Positions 15,782-23,045 of a stretch of DNA of 23,363 bases are shown here, piece by piece; the stretch's first letter is position 1, and every line of letters starts with the position of its first letter. The notes beneath the pieces are model-generated. The model was not told the origin of the DNA. It was given only the letters and a program-made list of their open reading frames with translations, and searched no databases. The stretch comes from Hyphomicrobiales bacterium (GTDB lineage Bacteria; Pseudomonadota; Alphaproteobacteria; Rhizobiales; Xanthobacteraceae). The DNA lies in the NCBI GenBank assembly GCA_023266695.1, contig JAHFPO010000016.1, positions 1-23,363 on the forward strand, read 5' to 3'. Position numbers and translations under genes: made by a program.

Positions 15782-17127
15782 TCCTTGCGCTCCAGCGCCA
15801 CGAAATGCCCGCGCGCCTGCAGCCAGGCGAGCAGCACCAGACTCGGAATCGCGGCGAGCGCGGTGATGACGAAGAACATCGCCCAGCCGGTCGCCTCGGC
15901 GAGGAAGCCGCCGCCGGCGGAAAGATAGGTGCGGCCGACCGCGGCGAGCGCGGTCAAGAGCGCGAACTGGGTCGCCGTGTGCAGCGGACTCTTGCACAGC
16001 ACCGAGAGATAGGCGACGAAGATCACGGTGCCGATGGCGCCGGTGAAGTTCTCGACGACGATCGCGGCGGTGAGCGCCCAGTGATTCAGGCCGACGAGGG
16101 CGAGCCACGAGAACGCGAGGTTCGAGAAGGCCTGCAAGAGCGCGCCGATCCACAGGCACGTGATCATCGGCAGCACGCGCGCGACATAGCCGCCGAAGAA
16201 GCCGCCGACGAGCGTCGCTCCGAGCCCGACGCCCTTGACGATCGCGGCATAGTCGTTGCGCGAAAAGCCGAGATCGATGACGAACGGCGCGGTCAGGGTA
16301 CCGGCGAAGGCGTCGCAGAACTTGTAGAGCACGACGAAGACGAGGACGGCGACCGCCATCTCGCGGGTGAGAAATTCAGAAAAGGCGCCGATTGCCGCCC
16401 TGACGACGCGGGCGGCGGGCTTGTCGCCGGCCATGAGCGCGCCCGCGCTAGCGGTTAGATCCGGCTCGGTCGCGACGAGCGCGGCCACAGTTCCGACCAG
16501 CACGAGCGCGGCCATGACAAGATAGCCCGAGGTCCAGGCCGCCCCTTTGCCGAACCCGAAATCCTCGAAACCGGTGACCAGGAAGAGCGCGCCCGCGGTG
16601 GAGGCGAGCATGCCGACGCGGTAGGCGGCGACGTAAAATGCCATGCCGGCCGCCTGCTCGTTTTCCTTGAGGCTCTCCACCCGGAAGGCGTCGATCACGA
16701 TGTCCTGGGTGGCGGACGCCGTGGCGACCAGGAGCGCGCCGACGGCGATGAGCCACGGCGAGACGGCGGGATCGCAGAAGCCGAGGAATGCGATCGCCAC
16801 GATCAAGAGGAGCTGCGAGAACATGAGCCATCCGCGCCGCCGGCCGAAGAGGCGCGAGAGCATCGGCACGTCGAGGGCGTCGACCAGAGGCGCCCACAGG
16901 AACTTCACCGTATAGGGCGTGCCGACGAGGGCGAAGAGGCCGATCGTGCCGAGATCGACGCCCGCTTCCCGCATCCACACCAAGAGCGTCGAGCCCGACA
17001 GCGCCAGCGGCAGCCCGGCCGAGAAGCCGAGGAACATCACCACGAGCACGCGCGGGCGCAGATAGACGCCAAAAGCGGAAAGCCAACTTTCTTTTCTGAT
17101 TGCGGTCGCGCGGATGATCTCGGCCAT
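15778..17127 (-). CDS. ampG: AmpG-family muropeptide permease (MFS transporter)
   Basis: This 449-residue inner-membrane transporter of the major facilitator superfamily probably brings anhydromuropeptides into the cytosol for cell-wall recycling. The AmpG-type start is visible: a short cytoplasmic tail, then VVMFLGFSAGLPLALSGSTLLVWMREAGVDLGTIGLFALVG (about 30-70). It is followed by YTVKFLWAPLVDALDVP and FGRRRGWLMFSQLLL. ATASATQDIVIDAFRVE (near 155-171) is the most diagnostic block. About twelve membrane segments can be drawn. The gene follows rmuC by 15 bases and is probably cotranscribed with it. An AmpG paralogue with another substrate remains possible. Confidence 0.9.
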   Translation of the reverse strand: MAEIIRATAIRKESWLSAFGVYLRPRVLVVMFLGFSAGLPLALSGSTLLVWMREAGVDLGTIGLFALVGTPYTVKFLWAPLVDALDVPMLSRLFGRRRGWLMFSQLLLIVAIAFLGFCDPAVSPWLIAVGALLVATASATQDIVIDAFRVESLKENEQAAGMAFYVAAYRVGMLASTAGALFLVTGFEDFGFGKGAAWTSGYLVMAALVLVGTVAALVATEPDLTASAGALMAGDKPAARVVRAAIGAFSEFLTREMAVAVLVFVVLYKFCDAFAGTLTAPFVIDLGFSRNDYAAIVKGVGLGATLVGGFFGGYVARVLPMITCLWIGALLQAFSNLAFSWLALVGLNHWALTAAIVVENFTGAIGTVIFVAYLSVLCKSPLHTATQFALLTALAAVGRTYLSAGGGFLAEATGWAMFFVITALAAIPSLVLLAWLQARGHFVALERKD

Positions 17128-17142
17128 GACGAGCGAAGCGAA

Positions 17143-18336
17143 TCACTCCGCCGCGCCGAATTTGAGACCGAGCGGAGCGGGGATCGCTTCGCGCTCCTCG
17201 CGCGGTGCTTCCGGCACCTCGATCTCCAGCGCCTCGATTTTCACGCCGCGTTTCAGGATTTTCTCGGCTGAAATCGTCAGATTGGCGACATCCTCTGAAA
17301 TGTTGCCAAAGTGACCTTGCAGTTTAAGCGCTCGGTCATGCATTCGCTTCACATCCTGCATCAGATTACCGACTTCAATCTGAATCAATCGAGCGTGCTC
17401 GCGCATATGCGCGTCCCGCACGATCGTCTTGATGACCTGGATTGCGAGCATCAGCAGCGAAGGAGAGACGATCATGACGCGCTGGCGGAAAGCCTTCTGT
17501 ATGAGCTCGTCGAAATGTTCATAGAGATCGGCGTAGAGAGACTCCGACGGCACAAACATCAGCGCGATATCCTGCGTTTCGCCGGGAACGAGATAGTGCT
17601 CGGCGATCTGGGAAATATGCCGGGTAATATCTTGCTTCAGTTGTTGTGCCGCGGTTTGCCGCTCAGCGTCGATCTTTGCCTCACGGAAAGCCGTGAATGA
17701 TTCGAGAGGAAACTTGGCGTCGATCACGAGTGGCGGATTTTCGCCGGGCAGGAATACGACGCAATCCGGTCGGGTCTTGTTTTTGAGCGTGTATTGAAAA
17801 GTATAGGCATCCTTGGGCAGGCCGTCGGCGACGATTGCCTCCATGCGGCCTTGGCCGAAGGCGCCGCGCGCCTGCTTGTTGGCGAGCACATCCTTGAGGT
17901 TCACCATGTGGGAGGAAAGTTCCGCGAGTCGCGCCTGCGCCGCATCGACCACCGCGAGGCGCTCTTGCAGCTGGCTCAAGCTTTCGGTGGTCGCGCGCGC
18001 GGCATTGGTCATGCCTTCGCCGAGCCGGTGCGAAACCTGATCGAGCCGTTCGGTCACCACGCGGGCAAGCTCCGCCTGCCGGCCGCCCAGCACTTCCGTG
18101 AGCGTCTGCATGCGGCCGGTGGATTCAGACTGGATGCGGGCAAGCTCGCCGATCCGCGCTTCAAGCTCCTCGGCGCGCATCGCCTGTTCGGCGGCTTCGA
18201 ACGCGCGCGCCCGCGCCGAGCGCCACAGCCCGATCGCGAGCACGACGAGGAGCACGAACGCCGCCGCGCCGAGGACGAGCAAGGCCTCCGCGACCGTCAC
18301 CGGCCGGGTCCCGAGCATGAACAGGAGGTCGGTCAT
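17143..18336 (-). CDS. rmuC: DNA recombination protein RmuC
   Basis: This 397-residue protein is predicted to be membrane-anchored. It limits recombination at inverted repeats in E. coli and carries a nuclease-like fold. One membrane helix lies near 16-38 (AEALLVLGAAAFVLLVVLAIGLW). A long coiled coil follows (about 43-140, rich in Glu, Arg, Leu and Gln). The RmuC core includes ARGAFGQGRMEAIVADGL, RPDCVVFLPGENPPLVIDAKFPLESF and the MFVPSESLYADLYEH block. ATG at 18336 has AAAGGA three bases upstream, a tight spacing. It is the first gene of a probable rmuC-ampG unit and is divergent from def. Part of the C-terminal half (17281-17400) is clearly lower in GC than its surroundings. Confidence 0.94.
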   Translation of the reverse strand: MTDLLFMLGTRPVTVAEALLVLGAAAFVLLVVLAIGLWRSARARAFEAAEQAMRAEELEARIGELARIQSESTGRMQTLTEVLGGRQAELARVVTERLDQVSHRLGEGMTNAARATTESLSQLQERLAVVDAAQARLAELSSHMVNLKDVLANKQARGAFGQGRMEAIVADGLPKDAYTFQYTLKNKTRPDCVVFLPGENPPLVIDAKFPLESFTAFREAKIDAERQTAAQQLKQDITRHISQIAEHYLVPGETQDIALMFVPSESLYADLYEHFDELIQKAFRQRVMIVSPSLLMLAIQVIKTIVRDAHMREHARLIQIEVGNLMQDVKRMHDRALKLQGHFGNISEDVANLTISAEKILKRGVKIEALEIEVPEAPREEREAIPAPLGLKFGAAE

Positions 18337-18428
18337 CGGTCCTTTCTAGCGCGATTCGGGAGCGCATGGAACGAAAAGCGAACAGCCGATCCATCGCCGC
18401 CCCGGGCAGGCTAGAGCCTTTGGGCGCG

Positions 18429-18457
18429 TTGACCCTCCCGCCGCGGCAGCCTATCTC
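18429..18457 (+). promoter_or_regulatory. Candidate def promoter placed for a leaderless mRNA
   Basis: TTGACC (18429-18434) and TATCTC (18452-18457) are separated by the ideal 17 bases. A transcript starting seven bases after the -10 box would begin at 18464, the A of the def ATG. No Shine-Dalgarno sequence lies in the 23 bases before that ATG, which fits leaderless translation. The -35 match is strong and the -10 match is moderate. Confidence 0.5.
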
Positions 18458-18463
18458 GCGGCC

Positions 18464-18982
18464 ATGAGCATCCGCCCCATTCTCGTCCTGCCGGACAAGC
18501 GGCTGCGTCTCGTCTGCGAGCCGGTCAAGCACATCGACGACCACATCCGCGCCCTCGTCGCCGACATGTTCGAGACCATGTATGCCGCGCCCGGCGTGGG
18601 GCTCGCCGCCATCCAGCTCGGCGTGCCGAAGCGGGTCGTTATCGTCGATGCCACCCGCGGCGACGAGGAGAAGCATCCGCTCACGCTCGTCAATCCCGAG
18701 ATCGTCTGGGCCTCGGAGGAACAGGCGATCCATGAGGAGGGTTGCCTGTCGATCCCCGATTACCTCGACGAGGTGGAGCGCGCGGAGCGGGTCAAGGTGC
18801 GATTTCTCGATCTCCAGGACGTGAATCAGGAGATCGAAGCCGACGGCTTGCTCGCGCGCGTCGTGCAGCACGAGATCGACCATACCAACGGCGTGCTGTT
18901 CATCGACCATCTCTCCAAACTGAAGCGCAGCCGGGTCATCAAGAAGTTCTCCAAGGCCGCCAAGCGCGAGGCGGTGGGTTGA
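18464..18982 (+). CDS. def: Peptide deformylase
   Basis: This 172-residue iron (or zinc) enzyme removes the formyl group from the N-terminal methionine of new proteins. All three family motifs are present: GVGLAAIQ (44-51), EGCLS (92-96, metal-binding Cys94) and QHEIDH (135-140, metal-binding His136 and His140, catalytic Glu137). The extended C-terminal helix after FIDHLSKLKRSRVIKKFSKAAKR is typical of type 1 enzymes of Gram-negative bacteria. It precedes fmt, whose product adds the formyl group, so the cycle is encoded by neighbours. A 145-base gap holding a REP-type repeat separates the two. Confidence 0.97.
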   Translation: MSIRPILVLPDKRLRLVCEPVKHIDDHIRALVADMFETMYAAPGVGLAAIQLGVPKRVVIVDATRGDEEKHPLTLVNPEIVWASEEQAIHEEGCLSIPDYLDEVERAERVKVRFLDLQDVNQEIEADGLLARVVQHEIDHTNGVLFIDHLSKLKRSRVIKKFSKAAKREAVG

Positions 18983-19013
18983 AGTATCTTATACGTGGAC
19001 ATCGACCCTAATC

Positions 19014-19117
19014 CGTCATCCTGAGGTGGCCACGTAGTGGCCCTCGAAGGATGACGACCCGAGGTCGCACGTCATCCTTCGAGGCTCGCCCTTCGGGCTC
19101 GCACCTCAGGATGACGT
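19014..19117. repeat. REP-like double palindrome, copy 2 (def-fmt gap)
   Basis: Two palindromes lie side by side. The first (19014-19056) pairs CGTCATCCT with AGGATGACG. Its inner hairpin is GGCCAC, loop GTA, GTGGCC. The second (19069-19117) pairs ACGTCATCCT with AGGATGACGT and has the inner hairpin GCCC, loop TTC, GGGC. The two are in opposite orientation: each begins with the GTCATCCT arm, but the CTGAGG and TTCGAGG edges are swapped. This makes a paired unit of about 104 bases, like bacterial interspersed mosaic elements. It ends 10 bases before the fmt start, so it may influence fmt expression or stabilise the def mRNA end. Confidence 0.9.
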
Positions 19118-19127
19118 GCTTTGAAGG

Positions 19128-20057
19128 GTGGAGAGCTTGCGCATCATCTTCCTGGGGACGCCCGAATTCGCCGTGCCGACCTTGGTCGAGCTCGCTGCCC
19201 GCGGGCATGAGCTGGCCGTGGTCTATACGCGCGCGCCGGCGGCGGCCGGGCGCGGCCTCACGGAACGGCGCTCGCCCGTGCATGTCGCGGCCGTTGGCTT
19301 CGGCATTCCGGTCTCCCATCCGGCATCGCTCCAAGGCGAAGCGACGGCCTTCCGCGCGCATCAGGCCGACGTCGTCGTCGTCGTCGCCTATGGGCTGATC
19401 TTGCCGCCGGCGATGCTCGCAGCCCCGCGCCTCGGCTGCCTCAATCTCCACGCCTCGCTCCTGCCGCGCTGGCGCGGCGCCGCGCCGATCGCGCGCGCGA
19501 TCATGGCAGGCGACGCCGAGACCGGTGTCACGGTGATGAAGATGGACGAAGGCCTCGACACCGGGCCGCTGGCGATTGCCGAACGGGTGGCGATTGGCGC
19601 CGATACGACCGCGGGCGAAGTGCACGATCGTCTGGCCCGGGTCGGCGCCGATCTGATCGCCCGCGCGCTCGCCGCGGCCGAGCGCGGGGTGCTCGAATTC
19701 AAGCCGCAAGCCGCCGCCGGCGTCACCTATGCGAGCAAGATCGAGAAATCCGAGACCCGCATCGACTGGGCGCTGCCGTGGAAGAAAGTGCACGACCATA
19801 TCCGCGGCCTGTCGCCCAATCCCGGCGCCTGGTTCGAACTTACGAGCGGTGGTGAGCGCGTGCGGGTGAAAGCGATCCGCTCGACCCGCGGGGAGGGAAA
19901 GGGCGCGCCCGGCAACCTGCTCGACGATCATTTGACGATTGCTTGCGGCGAAGGCGCGGTGCGGCTCCTCGAGGTCCAGCGCGCCGGCCATAAGGCGATG
20001 GGCGCCGAGGAATTCCTGCGCGGCACGCCGATCAAGACGGGCATGGCGGTTCGCTGA
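19128..20057 (+). CDS. fmt: Methionyl-tRNA formyltransferase
   Basis: This 309-residue cytosolic enzyme transfers a formyl group from 10-formyltetrahydrofolate to initiator Met-tRNA. The opening RIIFLGTPEFAVPTL (about 5-19) is the folate-binding fold start. The catalytic loop CLNLHASLLPRWRGAAPI holds Asn106 and His108, with Asp144 in MDEGLDTGP; these are the numbers of the E. coli catalytic triad. The C-terminal tRNA-binding domain starts near residue 205 (IDWALPWKKVHDHIRGLSPNPGAW). GTG at 19128 is reported, but TTG at 19137 is a real alternative: it leaves RIIFLG close to the start and has AAGGGTGG five bases upstream. The gene ends one base plus a stop before truA. Confidence 0.95.
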   Translation: MESLRIIFLGTPEFAVPTLVELAARGHELAVVYTRAPAAAGRGLTERRSPVHVAAVGFGIPVSHPASLQGEATAFRAHQADVVVVVAYGLILPPAMLAAPRLGCLNLHASLLPRWRGAAPIARAIMAGDAETGVTVMKMDEGLDTGPLAIAERVAIGADTTAGEVHDRLARVGADLIARALAAAERGVLEFKPQAAAGVTYASKIEKSETRIDWALPWKKVHDHIRGLSPNPGAWFELTSGGERVRVKAIRSTRGEGKGAPGNLLDDHLTIACGEGAVRLLEVQRAGHKAMGAEEFLRGTPIKTGMAVR

Positions 20058-20058
20058 A

Positions 20059-20796
20059 ATGCCCCGCTACAAGCTCTTGATCGAATATGACGGCACGCCC
20101 TTCGTCGGCTGGCAGGTGCAGGCGGACAGCGCTTCGGTCGCGGGCGCGCTCGAGGACGCGATCGAGCGCTTCGCCGGCGAGCGGCCGAAGGTCGCGGGCG
20201 CGGGCCGCACCGACGCCGGCGTCCATGCGCTCGGTCAGGTCGCCCATGTGGATCTCTCCAAGGATTGGGATACCGACACGGTGCGCGATGCGCTCAATGC
20301 CCATCTCCGCCCGCATCCGGTCGCGGTGCTCAGCGCGGAAAAGGTCGCCGGCGATTTCGATGCACGCTTCTCGGCGACCGCGCGTCATTATCGCTACCGC
20401 ATCGTCAGCCGCCGCGCCGATCTCGCCCTCGAGCGCGACCGCGCCTGGCGCATCGCCAAGCCGCTCGACACCGAAGCGATGCACGCCGCCGCCCAGCGCC
20501 TGGTCGGCCACCACGACTTCACCACCTTCCGCTCGGCCGAATGCCAGGCGAAGTCGCCGGTGAAGACCCTCGATCGGCTCCATGTGAGGCGCGCGGGCGA
20601 GGAGATTCATATCGACGCCCATGCGCGCTCGTTCCTGCATCATCAGGTGCGCTCGATCACGGGCTCGCTCGCGCTCGTCGGCGAGGGGCGCTGGAGCGCC
20701 GACGATCTTGCGAACGCGCTCGCGGCGCGCGACCGCTCGGCCTGCGGGCCGGTGGCGCCCGCCTGCGGACTCTATTTGATCAGGGTCGATTATTGA
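20059..20796 (+). CDS. truA: tRNA pseudouridine(38-40) synthase TruA
   Basis: This 245-residue enzyme converts uridines 38-40 of the tRNA anticodon arm to pseudouridine. The N-terminal MPRYKLLIEYDGTPFVGWQ is the family start. The catalytic Asp52 lies in AGRTDAGVHALGQ. Further blocks are DFDARFSATARHYRYRI, the conserved HHDFTTFRSAECQAKSPVKT and HARSFLHHQVRSITGSL. ATG at 20059 was chosen over an open upstream frame lying within fmt; the gap to the fmt stop is one base (TGAAATG), so the two are tightly coupled. It ends just before the third REP copy and is convergent with dapE. Confidence 0.96.
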   Translation: MPRYKLLIEYDGTPFVGWQVQADSASVAGALEDAIERFAGERPKVAGAGRTDAGVHALGQVAHVDLSKDWDTDTVRDALNAHLRPHPVAVLSAEKVAGDFDARFSATARHYRYRIVSRRADLALERDRAWRIAKPLDTEAMHAAAQRLVGHHDFTTFRSAECQAKSPVKTLDRLHVRRAGEEIHIDAHARSFLHHQVRSITGSLALVGEGRWSADDLANALAARDRSACGPVAPACGLYLIRVDY

Positions 20797-20806
20797 ACGC
20801 GGTAAA

Positions 20807-20987
20807 CGTCATCCTGAGGTGCCCGCGCACCGATCTCGGGTTTACCCGAGATCGGCACATCTAAATGCGCAAGTCGGCAACAGCCGACTTGCGTGCGCGG
20901 GCCTCGAAGGATGACGAAGGCAGGGGCGCGCCGTCTCCTTCGAGGCTCGGCCGCCTTCGCGGCCTCGCGCCTCAGGATGACGGCGCG
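20807..20987. repeat. REP-like double palindrome with complex interior, copy 3 (truA-dapE gap)
   Basis: The first unit (20807-20916) has the same outer arms as copy 2 (CGTCATCCT with AGGATGACG) but is about 67 bases longer. Inside is a 10-bp stem, GCCCGCGCAC (20821-20830) with GTGCGCGGGC (20893-20902). This encloses two further perfect hairpins: CGATCTCGGG, loop TTTA, CCCGAGATCG (20831-20854); and GCAAGTCGGC, loop AACA, GCCGACTTGC (20869-20892). The result is a predicted three-way junction. The second unit (20927-20987) pairs CGCGCCGTC with GACGGCGCG and keeps the TCGAGGC...GCCTCAGG core, with one base missing in its left arm. It lies between convergent genes and may act on both mRNA ends. 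Confidence 0.9.
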
Positions 20988-20991
20988 ACGG

Positions 20992-22152
20992 CTACTTGAA
21001 ATAATTTGCGAGAATGCGGCCGTAGATCGCGGTCAGCGCACGCAGATTCTCGACCGGCGCGTGCTCGTCGATCTGATGCATGGTGCGGCCGACAAGGCCG
21101 AGATCGATCACCGGGCAATATTTCTTGATGAAACGCGCGTCCGAGGTGCCGCCCGAGGTCGAGAGCGCGGCCTTGACGCCCGCCACCTCCCGGATCGCCT
21201 TGATCACGAGATCGACGAAAGGCCCGCGCTTGGTGAGATAGGATTCGCTTGCCGGCTCGTAATCGGTGCGGTAGCGCGCGCCCTTGGCGGCGGCCTTGAG
21301 CCGCCGCCCGATCAGCTTTTTCAAGCTCGCGGACGTATGCTTGTCGTTGAAGCGCACGTTGAAGCGCGCCTGCGCCTCGGCCGCGATCACGTTGAAAGCC
21401 GGATTGCCCACATCGATCGAAGTCACTTCCAGGTTCGACCGCTGGAATTCCTTGGAGCCCTTGTCGAACGGTTGATTCGACAGCGCGGCGAGCATGGCGA
21501 GGAGGGGGCGCAGGGGATTTTCCGCGTCTTGCGGATAGGCGACGTGGCCTTGGGTGCCGGCGACCGTGAGCGTCGCCGAGAGACTTCCGCGCCGGCCGAT
21601 CTTCAGCGTGTCGCCCACGCGCTTGACGCTGGTCGGCTCGCCCACAATGGCATGGCTGAATTTTTCGCCGCGTTCCGCCGCCCATTTCAGGAGCTTCGCC
21701 GTGCCGTTGACGGCGGGCCCCTCCTCGTCGCCGGTGATCATGAGCGAGATCGCGCCCTTGGGCCTGCCGCCGTGGGCGGAGAGATAATCGAGCGCGGCGG
21801 CGGCGAAGCAGGCGATCGCGCCCTTCATGTCGACGGCGCCGCGGCCGTAGAGCGCGCCACCCGCAATGTCGCCGCCGAAGGGCGGATGGGTCCAGCGCGC
21901 CTCCTCGCCCGCAGGCACCACGTCGGTGTGGCCGGCGAAGACGAGATGCGGTCTGCCGATTCCGATCTTGGCAAAAAGGTTGTCGATCTCCGGCATGCCG
22001 GGAGAGGAAAATTTCTGCCGATGCACTTCGAATCCCGCGCGGGCCAACAGATCGCCGATATAAGCGAGCGCCCCGGCTTCGGCCGGCGTCACCGAGCGGC
22101 AGCGGACGAGCGCCTGCGCGATCGCGACCGGGTCATGGGTGGAGGACGCCAT
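20992..22152 (-). CDS. dapE: Succinyl-diaminopimelate desuccinylase
   Basis: This 386-residue dizinc hydrolase cleaves N-succinyl-LL-diaminopimelate to LL-diaminopimelate, the precursor of meso-DAP and lysine. M20 peptidase-family motifs are complete: GHTDVVPAG (His75, Asp77), GRGAVDMKG (bridging Asp108), TGDEEGPA (catalytic Glu143, metal Glu144), and the late His in MHQIDEHAP. A dimerisation lid lies at about 180-290 (RGSLSATLTVAGTQGHVAYP onward). ATG at 22152 overlaps the dapD stop by one base (TGATG), so translation is coupled. The gene ends five bases beyond the REP copy 3 palindrome. Confidence 0.96.
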   Translation of the reverse strand: MASSTHDPVAIAQALVRCRSVTPAEAGALAYIGDLLARAGFEVHRQKFSSPGMPEIDNLFAKIGIGRPHLVFAGHTDVVPAGEEARWTHPPFGGDIAGGALYGRGAVDMKGAIACFAAAALDYLSAHGGRPKGAISLMITGDEEGPAVNGTAKLLKWAAERGEKFSHAIVGEPTSVKRVGDTLKIGRRGSLSATLTVAGTQGHVAYPQDAENPLRPLLAMLAALSNQPFDKGSKEFQRSNLEVTSIDVGNPAFNVIAAEAQARFNVRFNDKHTSASLKKLIGRRLKAAAKGARYRTDYEPASESYLTKRGPFVDLVIKAIREVAGVKAALSTSGGTSDARFIKKYCPVIDLGLVGRTMHQIDEHAPVENLRALTAIYGRILANYFK

Positions 22153-22997
22153 CAGTCCCGCAGCAATTCATTGATCGAGGTCTTGGCGCGCGTCCGCTCG
22201 TCCACCCGCTTCACGATCACCGCGCAATAGAGCGAAGGCCCCGGTTGCCCGTTCGGCAGCGCCTTGCCAGGAAGCGAGCCCGGCACCACCACGGAAAAAG
22301 GCGGCACTTCGCCGATGAAAATTTTTCCGCTCGCGCGCTCGACGATCTTGGTGGAGGCGCCGAGATAGACGCCCATGGAGAGCACCGCGCCCCTGCGCAC
22401 GATCACGCCTTCGGCGACTTCCGAGCGCGCGCCGATGAAACAGCCGTCCTCGATCACCACCGGTCCCGCCTGCACCGGCTCCAGCACGCCGCCGATGCCG
22501 GCGCCGCCCGAAATGTGGCAGTTCTTGCCGATCTGCGCGCACGAGCCGACGGTCGCCCAGGTATCGACCATGGTCCCCTCGTCCACATAGGCGCCGAGAT
22601 TGACGAAGGAGGGCATCAGCACCACGCCCGGCGCGATATAGGCGCCGCGGCGCACGATCGAGCCCGGCACGGCGCGGAAACCGGCTTTCTTGAATTGCGC
22701 GGCACCCCAGCCCTCGAACTTCGAGGGCACCTTGTCCCACCAGGCGGCGCGGCCGGGCCCGCCCTTGATCGCGCCCATGTCCTCGAGGCGGAAGGAGAGG
22801 AGCACCGCCTTCTTGAGCCATTGGTTGACACGCCAGCGCCCGTCCGGCTGCCGCTCGGCGACGCGCGCTTGACCGCGATCGAGAAGATCGAGCGCGGAAG
22901 CGACCGCCTTCCTTACCGGCCCCTTGGTCTTCGGGCCGATCTCGCTCAGGCGTTCGAAGGCCTCCTCGATGATGCGGGCAAGCTCGGCGGTGGACAA
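22152..22997 (-). CDS. dapD: Tetrahydrodipicolinate N-succinyltransferase
   Basis: This 281-residue enzyme adds succinyl from succinyl-CoA to tetrahydrodipicolinate, two steps before DapE in the succinylase route. An N-terminal helical domain (about 1-100) precedes a left-handed beta-helix of hexapeptide repeats, visible from VRRGAYIAPGVVLMPSFVNLGAYVDEGTMVDTWATVGSCAQIG to FIGARSEVAEGVIVRRGAVLSMGVYLG. The C-terminus with SLYCAVIVKRVDERTRAKTS matches the family. The start is TTG at 22997, backed by GGGGAGG five bases upstream and by the family-like STAELARIIEEAFE start. It lies 48 bases after the nucleotidase gene. The TTG may lower translation. Confidence 0.95.
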   Translation of the reverse strand: MSTAELARIIEEAFERLSEIGPKTKGPVRKAVASALDLLDRGQARVAERQPDGRWRVNQWLKKAVLLSFRLEDMGAIKGGPGRAAWWDKVPSKFEGWGAAQFKKAGFRAVPGSIVRRGAYIAPGVVLMPSFVNLGAYVDEGTMVDTWATVGSCAQIGKNCHISGGAGIGGVLEPVQAGPVVIEDGCFIGARSEVAEGVIVRRGAVLSMGVYLGASTKIVERASGKIFIGEVPPFSVVVPGSLPGKALPNGQPGPSLYCAVIVKRVDERTRAKTSINELLRD

Positions 22998-23045
22998 GGA
23001 ATCCTCCCCAATTCGGCGGACTTCTCGGAGGGCCGGCGGCGAATG

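Noticed and set aside
15397..16458. A 353-codon plus-strand open frame spanning recR and ampG
   Set aside because: It runs out of frame through recR and antisense to ampG, has low-complexity Arg/Glu/Asp-rich composition, and matches no family.
19014..20987. Repeats as a CRISPR array
   Set aside because: There are only a few copies, each palindromic and of varied interior, with whole genes between them and no regular spacers or cas genes.
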